Assembly (NCBI RefSeq): GCF_026212465.1
Contig: NC_080059.1
Span: 23,987,329-24,051,328 of the forward strand
DNA: 64,000 nucleotides
Direction of reading: 5' to 3'
Source: Amaranthus tricolor
Taxonomy: Eukaryota; Streptophyta; Magnoliopsida; Caryophyllales; Amaranthaceae
Part shown: positions 24,290-37,594 of the stretch, piece after piece
Layout: each line of letters begins with the position of its first letter
Numbering within the stretch: position 1 is the first letter of the stretch
Translations under genes and position numbers: made by a program
Notes under the pieces: generated by a model
Seen by the model: only the letters and a program-made list of their open reading frames with translations
Told to the model about the DNA's origin: nothing
The model's database searches: none

Positions 24290-27200
24290 TACGTGTTATG
24301 TTGCGATTTTATGGGTTTATAAGGTTTTTTGGCACTTTCGCGCATAAAGTAGCTCAAACTTGGTGTGTTTTGCACAAAACTTTGCACACAACACTATTTG
24401 GTATAAATTATTGTGTTGAAGTGGTTAGAATTGAAAATCATCCTCAAATTCTAGAAATTACGTGTTAAGTTGCGATTTTATGGGTTTTTAAGCTTTTTTG
24501 GCACTTTCGCGCATAAAGTAGCTCAAACTTGGTGTGTTTTGCACAAAACTTTGCACACAACACTATTTGGTATAAATTATTGTGTTGAAGTGGTTAGAAT
24601 TGAAAATCATCCTCAAATTCTAGAAATTACGTGTTAAGTTGCGATTTTATGGGTTTTTAAGCTTTTTTGGCACTTTCGCGCATAAAGTAGCTCAAACACG
24701 ATTTGTTTTGCACGAAACTTTGCACACAAAACTATTTGGTATATATTATTGTGTTGAAGTAGTTAGAATTTAAAATCATCGTCATATGCTAGAAATTACG
24801 TGTTAAGTTGCGATTTTATGGGTTTTTAAGCTTTTTTGGCACTTTCGCGCATAAAGTAGCTCAAACTTGGTACTTTTTGCACGAAACTTTGCACACAACA
24901 CTATTTGGTATATATTATTATGTTGAAGTGGTTAGAATTAAAAATCATCGTCATATGCTAGAGATTACGTGTTAAGTTGCGATTTTATGGGTTTTTAAGC
25001 TTTTTTGGCACTTTTGCGCATAATGTAGCTAAAACTTGGTTTGTTTTGCACGACACATGGCATACAACACTTTTAGTATATATTATTGTGTTGAAGTTGT
25101 TAGAATTGAAAATAATAGTCATATGCTAGAAATTACGTGTTAAGTTGCGATTTTATGAGTTTCTAATCTTTTTGGCACTTTCGCGCATAAAGTAGCTCAA
25201 ACTTTATTTGTTTTGCATGAAAAATGGCACACAACACTATTTGGTATATGTTATTGTGTTGAAGTTGTTAGAATTGAAAATAATAGTCATATGCTAGAAA
25301 TTACGTGTTAAGTTTGCGATTTTATGGGTTTTTAAGCTTTTTAGGCACTTTCGCGCATAAAGTAGGTCAAACTTGATTTGTTTTGCACAAAACTTTGCAC
25401 ACAACACTATATGGTATATATTATTGTCTTGAGGTGGTTAGAATTGAAAATCATTGTCATATGCTAGAAATTACGTGTTAAGTTGCGATTTAATGGGGTT
25501 TATAAGCTTTTTTGGCACTTTCGCGCATAAAGTAGCTCAAACTTGGTGTGTTTTGCACAAAACTTTGCACACAACACTATTTGGTATATATTATATTGTT
25601 GAAGTGGTTAGAATTGAAAATCATCGTCATATGCTAGAAATTACGTGTTAAGTTGCGATTTTATGAGTTTTTAAGCTTTTTTGGCACTTTCGCGCATAAA
25701 GAAGCTCAAACTTGATTTGTTTTGCATGAAACATGGCACACAACACTATTTGGTATATATTAGTGTGTTGAAGTGGTTAGAATTGAAAATAATAGTCATA
25801 TGCTAGAACTTACGTGTTAAGTTGCTATTTTATGGGTTTTTAAGCTTTTTAGGCACTTTCGCGCATAAAATAGGTCAAACTTGATTTGTTTTGCACGAAA
25901 CTTTGCACACAACACTATATGGTATATATTATTGTCTTGAGGTGGTTAGAATTGAAAATCATTGTCATACGCTAGAAATTACGTGTTAAGTTGCGATTTT
26001 ATGGGTTTATAAGCTTTTTTGGCACTTTCGCGCATAAAGTAGCTCAAACTTGGTGTGTTTTGCACAAAACTTTGCACACAACACTATTTGATATAAATTA
26101 TTGTGTTGAAGTGGTTAGAATTGAAAATCATCCTCAAATTCTAGAAATTACGTGTTAAGTTGCGATTTTATGTGTTTTTAAGCTTTTTTGGCACTTTCGC
26201 GCATAAAGTAGCTCAAACACGATTTGTTTTGCACGAAACTTTGCACACAAAACTATTTGGTATATACTATTGTGTTGGAGTAGTTAGAATTTAAAATCAT
26301 CGTCATATGCTAGAAATTACGTGTTAAGTTGCGATTTTATGGGTTTTTAAGCTTTTTTGGCACTTTCGCGCATAAAGTATCTCAAACTTGGTACTTTTTG
26401 CACGAAACTTTGCACACAACACTATTTGGTATATATTATTATGTTGAAGTGGTTAGAATTAAAAATCATCGTCATATGCTAGAGATTACGTGTTAAGTTG
26501 CGATTTTATGGGTTTTTAAGCTTTTTTGGCACTTTTGCGCATAATGTAGCTAAAACTTGGTTTGTTTTGCACGACACATGGCATACAACACTATTTAGTA
26601 TATATTATTGTGTTGAAGTGGTTAGAATTGAAACTAATAGTCATATGCTAGAAAAAGTAGCGATTTTATGGGTTTTTAAGCTTTTTTGGCACTTTCGCGC
26701 ATAAAGTAACTCAAACTTGGTTTGTTTTGCACGAAACTTTGCACACAACACTATTTGGTATATATTATTGTGTTGAAAGTGTTAGAATTGAAAATAATAG
26801 TCATATGCTAGAAATTACGTGTTAAGTTGCGATTTTATGGGTTTTTAAGCTTTTTTGGCACTTTCGCGCATAAAGTAGCTCAAACACGATTTGTTTTGCA
26901 CGAAACTTTGCACACAAAACTATTTGGTATATACTATTGTGTTGAAGTAGTTAGAATTTAAAATCATCGTCATATGCTAGAAATTACGTGTTAAGTTGCG
27001 ATTTTATGGGTTTTTAAGCTTTTTTGGCACTTTCGCGCATAAAGTAGCTCAAACTTGGTACTTTTTGCACGAAACTTTGCACACAACACTATTTGGTATA
27101 TATTATTAGGTTGAAGTGGTTAGAATTAAAAATCATCGTCATATGCTAGAGATTACGTGTTAAGTTGCGATTTTATGGGTTTTTAAGCTTTTTTGGCAAT

Positions 27201-27870
27201 TTTGCGCATAATGTAGCTAAAACTTGGTTTGTTTTGCACGAAACTTGGCACACAACACTATTGGTGTATATTATTGTGTAGTGGCCGGTTCGAATTGAAA
27301 ATAATAGTCATATGCTAGAAATTACGTGTTGAGTTGGGATTTTAAGCATTTTTAAAGCTTTTTTGGCACTTTTTCGCATTAAGTAGCTAAAACTTGATTT
27401 GTTTTGCATGACACATGGCATACAACACTATTTAGTATATATTATTGTGTTGAAGTTGTTAGAATTGAAAATAATAGTCATATGCTAGAAATTACGTGTT
27501 AAGTTGCGATTTTATGAGTTTCTAATCTTTTTGGCACTTTCGCGCATAAAGTAGCTCAAACTTTACTTGTTTTGCATGAAAAATGGCACACAACACTATT
27601 TGGTATATATTATTGTGTTGAAGTTGTTAGAATTGAAAATAATAGTCATATGCTAGAAAAAGTAGCGATTTTATGGGTTTTTAAAGCTTTTTTGGCACTT
27701 TTGCGCATAAAGTAACTCAAACTTGGTTTGTTTTGCACGAAACTTTGCACACAACACTATTTGGTATATATTATTGTGTTGAAAGTGTTAGAATTGAAAA
27801 TAATAGTCATATGCTAGAAATTACGTGTTAAGTTGCGATTTTATGGGTTTTTTAAGCTTTTTTGGCACTT

Positions 27871-28640
27871 TCGCGCATAAAGTAGCTCAAACTTGGTTTG
27901 TTTTGCACGAAACTTTGCATACAATACTAATTGGTATATATTATTGTGTTGAAGTGGTTAGATGTGAAAATCATCGTCATATGCTAGAGATTGCGTGATA
28001 AGTTGCGATTTTATGGGTTTTTAAGCTTTTTTGACACTTTCGCGCATAAAGTAGCTCAAACTTGGTTTGTTTTGCACGAAACTTTGCATACAATACTAAT
28101 TGGTATATATTATTGTGTTGAAGTGGTTAGATTTGAAAATCATCGTCATATGCTAGAGATTACGTGATATGTTGCGATTTTATGGGTTTTAAAGTTTTTT
28201 TTGGCACTTTTGCGCATAATGTAGCTCAAACGTGGTTTATTTAGCACGAAACTTGGCACACAACTCTATTTTGTGTATATTATTGTGTAGTGGTTAGATT
28301 TGAAAATAATAGTCATATGTTAGAAATTACGTGTTACGTGGCGATTTTTTGGGCTTTTATGCTTTTTTGGCACTTTGGCACATAATGTAGCTCAAACGTG
28401 GTTTATTTTGCACGAAACTTAGCACACAACACTATTTGGTATATATTAGTGTGTTGAAGTGGTTAGAAATTTAAAATAATAGTCATATACTAGAAATTAC
28501 GTGTTAAGTTGCGATTTTATGGATTTTTAAGCTTTTTTTGGCACTTTCGCGCATAAAATAGCTCAAACTTGATTTGTTTTGCATGAAACATGGCACACAA
28601 CAATATTTGGTATATATTATTGTGTTGAAGTTGTTAGAAT
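27871..28640 (+). repeat. Duplicated 0.77-kb segment, copy 1 (offset ~2021 bp)
   Basis: This stretch runs through GCATACAATACTAATTGG, GATGTGAAAATC, GATATGTTGCG, TTTAGCACG, GTGGCGATTTTTTGG and ATGGATTTTTAAGC. It recurs in the same order at 29893-30661. Similarity on the right ends where this copy reads GAATTGAAAATAATAG and the other GAATTGTTAATAATAG. Confidence 0.85.
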
Positions 28641-29675
28641 TGAAAATAATAGTCATATGCTAGAAATTACGCGTTAAGTTTGCGATTTTATGGGTTTTTA
28701 AGCTTTTTAGGCACTTTCGCGCATAAAGTACGTCAAACTTGATTTGTTTTGCACGAAACTTTGCACACAACACTATATGGTATATATTATTGTCTTGAGG
28801 TGGTTAGAATTGAAAATCATTGTCATATGCTAGAAATTACGTGTTAAGTTGCGATTTTATGGGTTTATAAGCTTTTTTGGCACTTTCGCGCATAAAGTAG
28901 CTCAAACTTGGTGTGTTTTGCACAAAACTTTGCACACAACACTATTTGGTATAAATTATTGTGTTGAAGTGGTTAGAATTGAAAATCATCCTCAAATTCT
29001 AGAAATTACGTGTTAAGTTGCGATTTTATGGGTTTTTAAGCTTTTTTGGCGCTTTCGCGCATAAAGTAGCTCAAACTTGGTGTGTTTTGCACAAAACTTT
29101 GCACACAACACTATTTGGTATAAATTATTGTGTTGAAGTGGTTAGAATTGAAAATCATCCTCAAATTCTAGAAATTACGTGTTAAGTTGCGATTTTATGG
29201 GTTTTTAAGCTTTTTTGGCACTTTTGCGCATAAAGTAGCTCAAACTTTGTTTGTTTTACACGAAACTTGAAGCTACATACTATTTGGTATATATTATTGT
29301 GTTGAAGTGGTTAGAATTTAAAATAATAGTAATATGCTTGAAATTACGTGTTAAGTTGCGATTTTAAAGGTTTTAAAACTTTTTTGGCACTTTCGCGCAT
29401 AAAGTAGCTCAAACACGATTTGTTTTGCACGAAACTTTGCACCCAAAAATGTTTGGTATATACTATTATGTTGAAGTGGTTAGAATTGAAAATCATCGTC
29501 ATATGCTAGATATTACGTGTTAACTTGCGATTTTATGGGTTTTTAAGCTTTTTTTTGGCACTTTTGCGCATAATGTAGCTCAAACTTGGTTTGTTTTGCA
29601 CGAAACTTGGCAAACAACACTATATGGTATATATTATTGTGTTGAAGTGGTTAGAATTGAAAATAATAGTCATAT

Positions 29676-29844
29676 GCTAGAAAAAGTAGCGATTTTATGG
29701 TTTTTTAAGCTTTTTAGACACTTTCGCGCATAAAGTAGGTCAAACTTGTTTTGTTTTGCACGAAACTTTGCACACAACACTATATGGTATATATTATTGT
29801 CTTGAGGTGGTTAGAATTGAAAATCATTGTCATATGCTAGAAAT
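29676..29844 (+). repeat. Chimeric monomer b15/b6, second occurrence
   Basis: Carries the same GAAAAAGTAGCG start and the AGACAC and CTTGTTTTG variants as the monomer at 24121, but in a different monomer context. It lies 5555 bp away, about 33 monomers. Confidence 0.84.
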
Positions 29845-29892
29845 TACGTGTTAAGTTGCGATTTTATGGGTTTTTAAGCTTTTTGGGCACTT

Positions 29893-30661
29893 TCGCGCAT
29901 AAAGTAGCTCAAACTTGGTTTGTTTTGCACGAAACTTTGCATACAATACTAATTGGTATATATTATTGTGTTGAAGTGGTTAGATGTGAAAATCATCGTC
30001 ATATGCTAGAGATTGCGTGATAAGTTGCGATTTTATGGGTTTTTAAGCTTTTTTGGCACTTTCGCGCATAAAGTAGCTCAAACTTGGTTTGTTTTGCACG
30101 AAACTTTGCATACAATACTAATTGGTATATATTATTGTGTTGAAGTGGTTAGATTTGAAAATCATCGTCATATGCTAGAGATTACGTGATATGTTGCGAT
30201 TTTATGGGTTTTAAAGTTTTTTTGGCACTTTTGCGCATAATGTAGCTCAAACGTGGTTTATTTAGCACGAAACTTGGCACACAACTCTATTTTGTGTATA
30301 TTATTGTGTAGTGGTTAGATTTGAAAATAATAGTCATATGTTAGAAATTACGTGTTACGTGGCGATTTTTTGGGCTTTTATGCTTTTTTGGCACTTTGGC
30401 GCATAATGTAGCTCAAACGTGGTTTATTTTGCACGAAACTTAGCACACAACACTATTTGGTATATATTAGTGTGTTGAAGTGGTTAGAATTTAAAATAAT
30501 AGTCATATACTAGAAATTACGTGTTAAGTTGCGATTTTATGGATTTTTAAGCTTTTTTTGGCACTTTCGCGCATAAAATAGCTCAAACTTGATTTGTTTT
30601 GCATGAAACATGGCACACAACAATATTTGGTATATATTATTGTGTTGAAGTTGTTAGAATT
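29893..30661 (+). repeat. Duplicated 0.77-kb segment, copy 2
   Basis: Nearly identical to 27871-28640. The block between the two copies is about 12 monomers long (2021 bp), so the pair probably marks a 12-mer duplication whose left part has since been replaced. Confidence 0.84.
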
Positions 30662-33032
30662 GTTAATAATAGTCATATGCTAGAAATTACGTGTTAAGTT
30701 GCGATTTTATGGGTTTTTAAGCTTTTTAGGCACTTTCACGCATAAAGCAGCTCAAACTTGATTTGTTTTGCACGAAACTTTGCAAACAACACTATTTGGT
30801 ATATATTATTGTGTTGAGGTGGTTTTAATTGAAAATCATTGTCATATGTTAGAAATTACGTGTTAAGTTGCGATTTTATGGGTTTAAAAGCTTTTTTGGC
30901 ACTTTCGCGCATAAAGTAGCTCAAACTTGGTGTGTTTTGCAGAAAACTTTGCACACAACACTATTTGGTATATATTATTGTGTTGAAGTGGTTAGAATTG
31001 AAAATCATCGTCATATGCTAGAAATTACGTGTTAAGTTGCGATTTTATGAGTTTTTAAGCTTTTTTGGCACTTTCGCGCATAAAGAAGCTCAAACTTGAT
31101 TTGTTTTGCATGAAACATGGCACACAACACTATTTGGTATATATTATTGTGTTGATGTTGTTAGAATTGAAAATAATAGTCATATGCTAGAACTTACGTG
31201 TTAAGTTGCTATTTTATGGGTTTTTTAAGCTTTTTAGGCACTTTCGCGCATAAAGTAGACTTGATTTGTTTTGCACGAAACTTTGCACACAACACTATAT
31301 GGTATATATTATTGTCTTGAGGTGGTTAGAATTGAAAATCATTGTCATATGCTAGAAATTACGTGTTAAGTTGCGATTTTATGGGTTTATAAGCTTTTTT
31401 GGCACTTTCGCGCATAAAGTAGCTCAAACTTGGTGTGTTTTGCACAAAACTTTGCACACAACACTATTTGGTATAAATTATTGTGTTGAAGTGGTTAGAA
31501 TTGAAAATCATCCTCAAATTCTAGAAATTACGTGTTAAGTTGCGATTTTATGGGTTTTTATGCTTTTTTGGCACTTTCGCGCATAAAGTATCTCAAACTT
31601 GGTGTGTTTTGCACAAAACATTGCACACAACACTATTTGGTATAAATTATTGTGTTGAAGTGGTTAGAATTGAAAATCATCCTCAAATTCTAGAAATTAC
31701 GTGTTAAGTTGCGATTTTATGGGTTTTTAAGCTTTTTTGGCACTTTTGCGCATAAAGTAGCTCAAACTTTGTTTGTTTTACACGAAACTTGAAATTATAT
31801 AATATTTGGTATATATTATTGTGTTGAAGTGGTTAGAATTTAAATTAATAGTCATATGCTTGAAATTACGTGTTAAGTTGCGATTTTATGGGTTTTAAAA
31901 CTTTTTTGGCACTTTCGCGCATAAAGTAGCTCACACACGATTTGTTTTGCACGAAACTTTGCACACAAAAATGTTTGGTATATACTATTATGTTGAAGTG
32001 GTTAGAATTGAAAATCATCGTCATATGCTAGAAATTACGTGTTAAGTTGCGATTTTATGGGTTTTTAAGCTTTTTTTGGCACTTTTGCGCATAATGTAGC
32101 TCAAACTTGGTTTGTTTTGCACGAAACTTGGCAAACAACACTATATGGTATATATTATTGTGTTCAAGTGGTTAGAATTGAAAATAATAGTCATATGCTA
32201 GAAAAATTAGCGATTTTATGGGTTTTTAAGCTTTTTTGGCACTTTCGCGCATAAAGTAACTCAAACTTGGTTTGTTTTGCACGAAAGTTTGCACACAACA
32301 CTATTTGGTATATATTATTGTGTTGAAAGTGTTAGAATTGAAAATAATAGTCATATGCTAGAAATTACGTGTTAAGTTGCGATTTTATGGGTTTTTAAGC
32401 TTTTTTGGCACTTTCTCGCATAAAGTAGCTCAAACTTGGTTTGTTTTGCACGAAACTTTGCATACAATACTAATTGGTATATATTATTGTGTTGAAGTGG
32501 TTAGATGTGAAAATCATCGTCATATGCTAGAGATTGCGTGATAAGTTGCGATTTTATGGGTTTTTAAGCTTTTTTGGCACTTTTGCGCGTAATGTAGCTC
32601 AAACTTGGTTTATTTTGCACGAAACTTAGCACACAACACTATTTGGTATATATTATTGTGTTGAAGTGGTTAGAATTGAAAATAATAGTCATATGATAGA
32701 AATTACGTGTTAAGTTGCGATTTTATTGGTTTTTAAGCTTTTTTGGCACTTTCGCGCATAAAGTAGTTCAAACTTGATTTGTTTTGCATGAAACATGGCA
32801 CACAACACTAGTTTGTATATATTATTGTGTTGAAGATGTTAGAATTGAAAATAAAAGTCATATGCTAGAAATTACGTGTGAAATTGCGATTTAATGGGCT
32901 TTTAAGCTTTTTTGGCACATTCGCGAATAAAGTAGCTCAAACTTGGTTTGTTTTGCACGAAACTTGACACACAACACTATTTGGTATATATTATTGTGTT
33001 GAAGTGGTTAGAATTTAAAATAATAGTCATAT

Positions 33033-33292
33033 GCAAGAAATTACGTGTTAAGTTGGGATTTTATGGGTTTTTATGCTTTTTAGGCACTTTCGCGCATAAA
33101 GCAGCTCAAACTTGATTTGTTTTGCACGAAACTTTGCACACAACACTATTTTTATGGGTTTAAAAGCTTTTTTGGCACTTTCGCGCATAAAGTAGCTCAA
33201 ACTTGGTGTGTTTTGTACAAAACATTGCACACAACACTATTTGGTATATATTATTGTGTTGAAGTGGTTAGAATTGAAAATCATCGTCATAT
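33033..33292 (+). repeat. Two monomers joined by a ~78-bp deletion
   Basis: This span holds what should be two monomers (about 338 bp) in only 260 bp. The sequence passes from CAACACTATTT directly into TTTATGGGTTTAAAAGC near 33151. The equivalent place near 36620-36700 keeps the full intervening part. The join is out of monomer register and lies at a short T-run shared by both sides. Confidence 0.88.
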
Positions 33293-33972
33293 GCTAGAAA
33301 TTACATGTTAAGTTGCGATTTTATGGCTTTTTAAGCTTTATTGGCACTTTCGCGCATAAAGAAGCTCAAACTTGATTTGTTTTGCATGAAACATGGCACA
33401 CAACACTATTTGGTATATATTATTGTGTTGAAGTTGTTAGAATTGAAAATAATAGTCATATGCTAGAAATTACGTGTTAAGTTGCGATTTTATGGGTTTT
33501 TAAGCTTTTTAGGCACTTTCGCGCATAAAGTAGGTCAAACTTGATTTGTTTTGCATGAAACATGGCCCACAACACTATTTGGTATATATTATTGTGTTGA
33601 AGTTGTTAGAATTGAAAATAATAGTCATATGCTAGAAATTACGTGTTACGTGGCGATTTTTTGGGCTTTTATGCTTTTTTGGCACTTTGGCGCATAATGT
33701 AGCTCAAACGTGGTTTATTTTGCACGAAACTTAGCACACAACACCACTATTTGGTATATATTAGTGTGTTGAAGTGGTTAGAATTTAAAATAATAGTCAT
33801 ATACTAGAAATTACGTGTTAAGTTGCGATTTTATGGATTTTTAAGCTTATTTGGCACTTTCGCGCATAAAATAGCTCAAACTTGATTTGTTTTGCATGAA
33901 ACATGGCACACAACAATATTTGGTATATATTATTGTGTTAAAGTTGTTAGAAATTGTTAAAAATAGTCATAT

Positions 33973-34311
33973 GCTAGAAATTACGTGTTAAGTTGCGATT
34001 TTATGGGTTTTTAAGCTTTTTAGGCACTTTCGCGCATAAAGCAGCTCAAACTTGATTTGTTTTGCACGAAACTTTGCAAACAACACTATTTGGTATAAAT
34101 TATTGTGTTGATGGTGGTTTTAATTGAAAATCATTGTCATATGCTAGAAATTACGTGTTAAGTTGCGATTTTATGGGTTTTTAAGCTTTTTAGGCACTTT
34201 CGCGCATAAAGCAGCTCAAACTTGATTTGTTTTGCACGAAACTTTGCAAACAACACTATTTGGTATAAATTATTGTGTTGAGGTGGTTTTAATTGAAAAT
34301 CATTGTCACAT
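33973..34311 (+). repeat. Tandem duplicate of a single monomer
   Basis: Monomers 33973-34142 and 34143-34311 are nearly identical, both with GCATAAAGCAGCTC, TTTGCAAACAACAC and GGTGGTTTTAATTG. The corresponding place after 30660 has only one, which explains most of the difference between block spacings of 3291 and about 3470 bp. Confidence 0.88.
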
Positions 34312-37300
34312 GCTAGAAATTACGTGTTAAGTTGCGATTTTATGGGTTTTAAAAGCTTTTTTGGCACTTTCGCCGCATAAAGTAGCTCAAACTTGGTGTG
34401 TTTTGCACAAAACTTTGCACACAACACTATTTGGTATATATTATTGTGTTGAAGTGGTTAGAAGTGAAAATCATCGTCATATGCTAGAAATTCCGTGTTA
34501 AGTTGCGATTTTATGAGTTTTTAAGCTTTTTTGGCACTTTTGCGCATAAAGAAGCTCAAACTTTATTTGTTTTGCATGAAACATGGCACACTACACTATT
34601 TGGTATATATTATTGTGTTGAAGTTGTTAGAATTGAAAATAATAATCATATGCTAGAACTTACGTGTTAAGTTGCTATTTTATGGGTTTTTAAGCTTTTT
34701 AGGCACTTTCGGCGCATAAAGTAGTCAAACTTGATTTGTTTTGAAGAAACTTTGCACACAACACTATATGTATATATTATTGACTTGCGGTGGTTAGAAT
34801 TGAAAATCATTGTCATATGCTAGAAATTACGTGTTAAGTTGCGATTTTATGGGTTTATAAGCTTTTTTGGCACTTTCGCGCATAAAGTAGCTCAAACTTG
34901 GTGTGTTTTGCACAAAACTTTGCACACAACACTATTTGGTATAAATTATTGTGTTGAGCTGGTTAGAATTGAAAATCATCCTCAAATTCTAGAAATTATG
35001 TGTTAAGTTGCGATTTTATGGGGTTTTTATGCTTTTTTGGCACTTTCGCGCATAAAGTAGCTCAAACTTGGTGTGTTTTGCACAAAACATTGCACACAAC
35101 ACTATTTGGTATAAATTATTGTGTTGAAGTGGTTAGAATTGAAAATCATCCTCAAATTCTAGAAATTACGTGTTAAGTTGCGATTTTATGGGTTTTTAAG
35201 CTTTTTGGCACTTTTGCGCATAAAGTAGCTCAAACTTTGTGTTTTTTACAACGAAACTTGAAACTATATACTATTTGGTATATATTATTGTGTTGAAGTG
35301 GTTAGAATTTAAATTAATAGTCATATGCTTGAAATTACGTGTTAAGTTGCGATTTTATGGGTTTTAAAACTTTTTGGCACTTTCGCGCATAAAGTAGCTC
35401 AAACACGATTTGTTTTGAACGAAACTTTGCACACAAAAATGTTTGGTATATACTATTATGTTGAAGTGGTTAGAATTGAAAATCATCGTCATATGCTAGA
35501 AATTACGTGTTAAGTTGCGATTTTATGGGTTTTTAAGCTTTTTTTGGCACTTTTGCGCATAATGTAGCTCAAACTTGGTTTGTTTTGCACGAAACTTGGC
35601 AAACAACACTATATGGTATATATTATGTGTTGAAAGTGGTAGAATTGAAAATAATAGTCCATATGCTAGAAAAGTAGCGATTTTATGGGTTTTTAAGCTT
35701 TTTTGGCACTTTCGCGCATAAAGTAACTCAAACTTCGGTTTGTTTTTGCACGAAACTTTGCACACAAACACTATTTGGTATATATTATTGGTGTTGAAAG
35801 TGTTAGAATTGAAAATAATAGTCATATGCTAGAAATTACGTGTTAAGTTGCGATTTTATGGGTTTTTAAGCTTTTTTGGCACTTTCGCGCATAAAGTAGC
35901 TCAAACTTGGTTTGTTTTGCACCGAAACTTTGCATACAATACTAATTGGTATATATTATTGTGTTGAAGTGGTTAGATGTGAAAATCATCGTCATATGCT
36001 AGAGATTGCGTGATAAGTTGCGATTTTATGGGTTTTTAAGCTTTTTTGGCACTTTTGCGCGTAATGTAGCTCAAACTTGGTTTATTTTGCACGAAACTTA
36101 GCACACAACACTATTTGGTATAACATTATTGTGTTGAAGTGGTAGAATTGAAAATAATAGTCATATGCTAGAAATTACGTGTTAAGTTGTCGATTTTATG
36201 GGTTTTAAAGCTTTTTTGGCACTTTCGCGCATACAGTAGTTCAAACTTGATTTGTTTTGCATGAAACATGGCACACAACACTATTTGGTATATATTATTG
36301 TGTTCAAGATGTTAGAATTCAAAATAAAAGTCAATATGCTAGAAATTACGTGTGAAATTGCGATTTAATGGGCTTTTAAGCTTTTTTGGCACTTCGCGAA
36401 TAAAGTAGCTCAAACTTGGTTTGTTTTGCACGAAACTTGACACACCAACACTATTTGGTATATATTATTGTGTTGAAGTGGTTAGAATTTAAATAATAAG
36501 TCATATGCACGAAATTACGTGTTAAGTTGGGATTTTATGGGTTTATATGCTTTTTAGGCACTTTCGCGAATAAAGCAGCTCAACTTGATTTGTTTTGCAC
36601 GAAACTTTGCATACAACACTATTTGGTATATATTATTGTGTTGAAGTGGTTAGAATTGAAAATCATTGTCATATGCTAGAAATTACGTGTTAATTTGCAA
36701 TTTTATGGGTTTAAAAGCTTTTTTGGCACTTTCGCGCATAAAGTAGCTCAAACTTGGTGTGTTTTGTACAAAACATTGCACACAACACTATTTGGTATAT
36801 ATTATTGTGTTGAAGTGGTTAGAATTGAAAATCATCGTCATATGCTAGAAATTACATGTTAAGTTGCGATTTTATGGCTTTTAAGCTTTATTGGCACTTT
36901 AGCGCATAAAGAGCTCAAACTTGATTTGTTTTGCATGAAACATGGCACTCAACACTATTTGGTATATATTATTGTGTTGAAGTTGTTAGAATTGAAAATA
37001 ATAGTCATATGCTAGAAATTACGTGTTAAGTTGCGATTTTATGGGTTTTTAAGCTTTTTAGGCACTTTCGCGCATAAAGTAGGTCAAACTTGATTTGTTT
37101 TGCACGAAACTTTGCACACAACACTATTTGGTATATATTATTGTCTTGAGGTGGTTAGAATTGAAAATCTTGTAATATGCTAGAAATTACGTGTTATGTT
37201 GCGATTTATGGTTTTATAAGCTTTTTTGGCACTTTCGCGCATAAAGTAGCTCAAACTGGGTGTGTTTTGCACAAAACTTTACACACAACACTATTTTGTA

Positions 37301-37494
37301 CATATTATTGTGTTGAAGTGGATAGAATTGAAAATCATCCTCAAATTCTAGAAATTACGTAGTTAAGTTGCGATTTTATGGGTTTTTTAAGCTTTTCAGG
37401 CACTTTCGCGCATAAAGTAGGTCAAACTTGATTTGTTTTGCACGAAAACTTTGCACACACCACTATATGGTATTATTTTTTGTCTTGAGGTGGT

Positions 37495-37594
37495 NNNNNN
37501 NNNNNNNNNNNNNNNNNNNNNNNNNNNNNNNNNNNNNNNNNNNNNNNNNNNNNNNNNNNNNNNNNNNNNNNNNNNNNNNNNNNNNNNNNNNNNN
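37495..37594. other. Assembly gap, 100 N, at a polarity switch
   Basis: Exactly 100 unknown bases. Domain B monomers run forward up to the gap and domain C monomers run in reverse from the first base after it. The junction itself is not sequenced. Confidence 0.99.

Larger units (their letters stand above)
21829..37494 (+). repeat. Satellite domain B, irregular part: forward, reshuffled monomers
   Basis: About 93 forward monomers drawn from the b1-b20 set plus new chimeras, for example a b14/b13-like monomer with CACGATTTG and ACAAAACTATTTGG near 22850, 24700, 26220 and 26885. Order changes from block to block. Partial periodicities remain: marker GTGGTTTATTTTGC recurs at 24031, 28398, 30419 and 33710 (spacings 4367, 2021 and 3291), and the b12 marker ACACGAAACTTGAAA shows spacings of about 2522 and 3469 bp between 29261 and 35252. 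No other sequence class interrupts it. Confidence 0.94.

Noticed and set aside
14662..26704. Several plus-strand open frames of 60-90 codons in domain B (for example at 14662, 20264, 20837, 23803, 25454 and 26498)
   Set aside because: A 168-bp monomer is a multiple of three, so a frame that is open in one monomer tends to stay open in the next until a 169- or 170-bp monomer shifts it. The frames are a by-product of repeat length.
35523..35825. Minus-strand open frame of 100 codons, the longest in the window
   Set aside because: It falls in the stretch with many one-base indels before the second gap. The indels join frames that are closed in the equivalent monomers elsewhere, so it is likely a consensus artefact within satellite.
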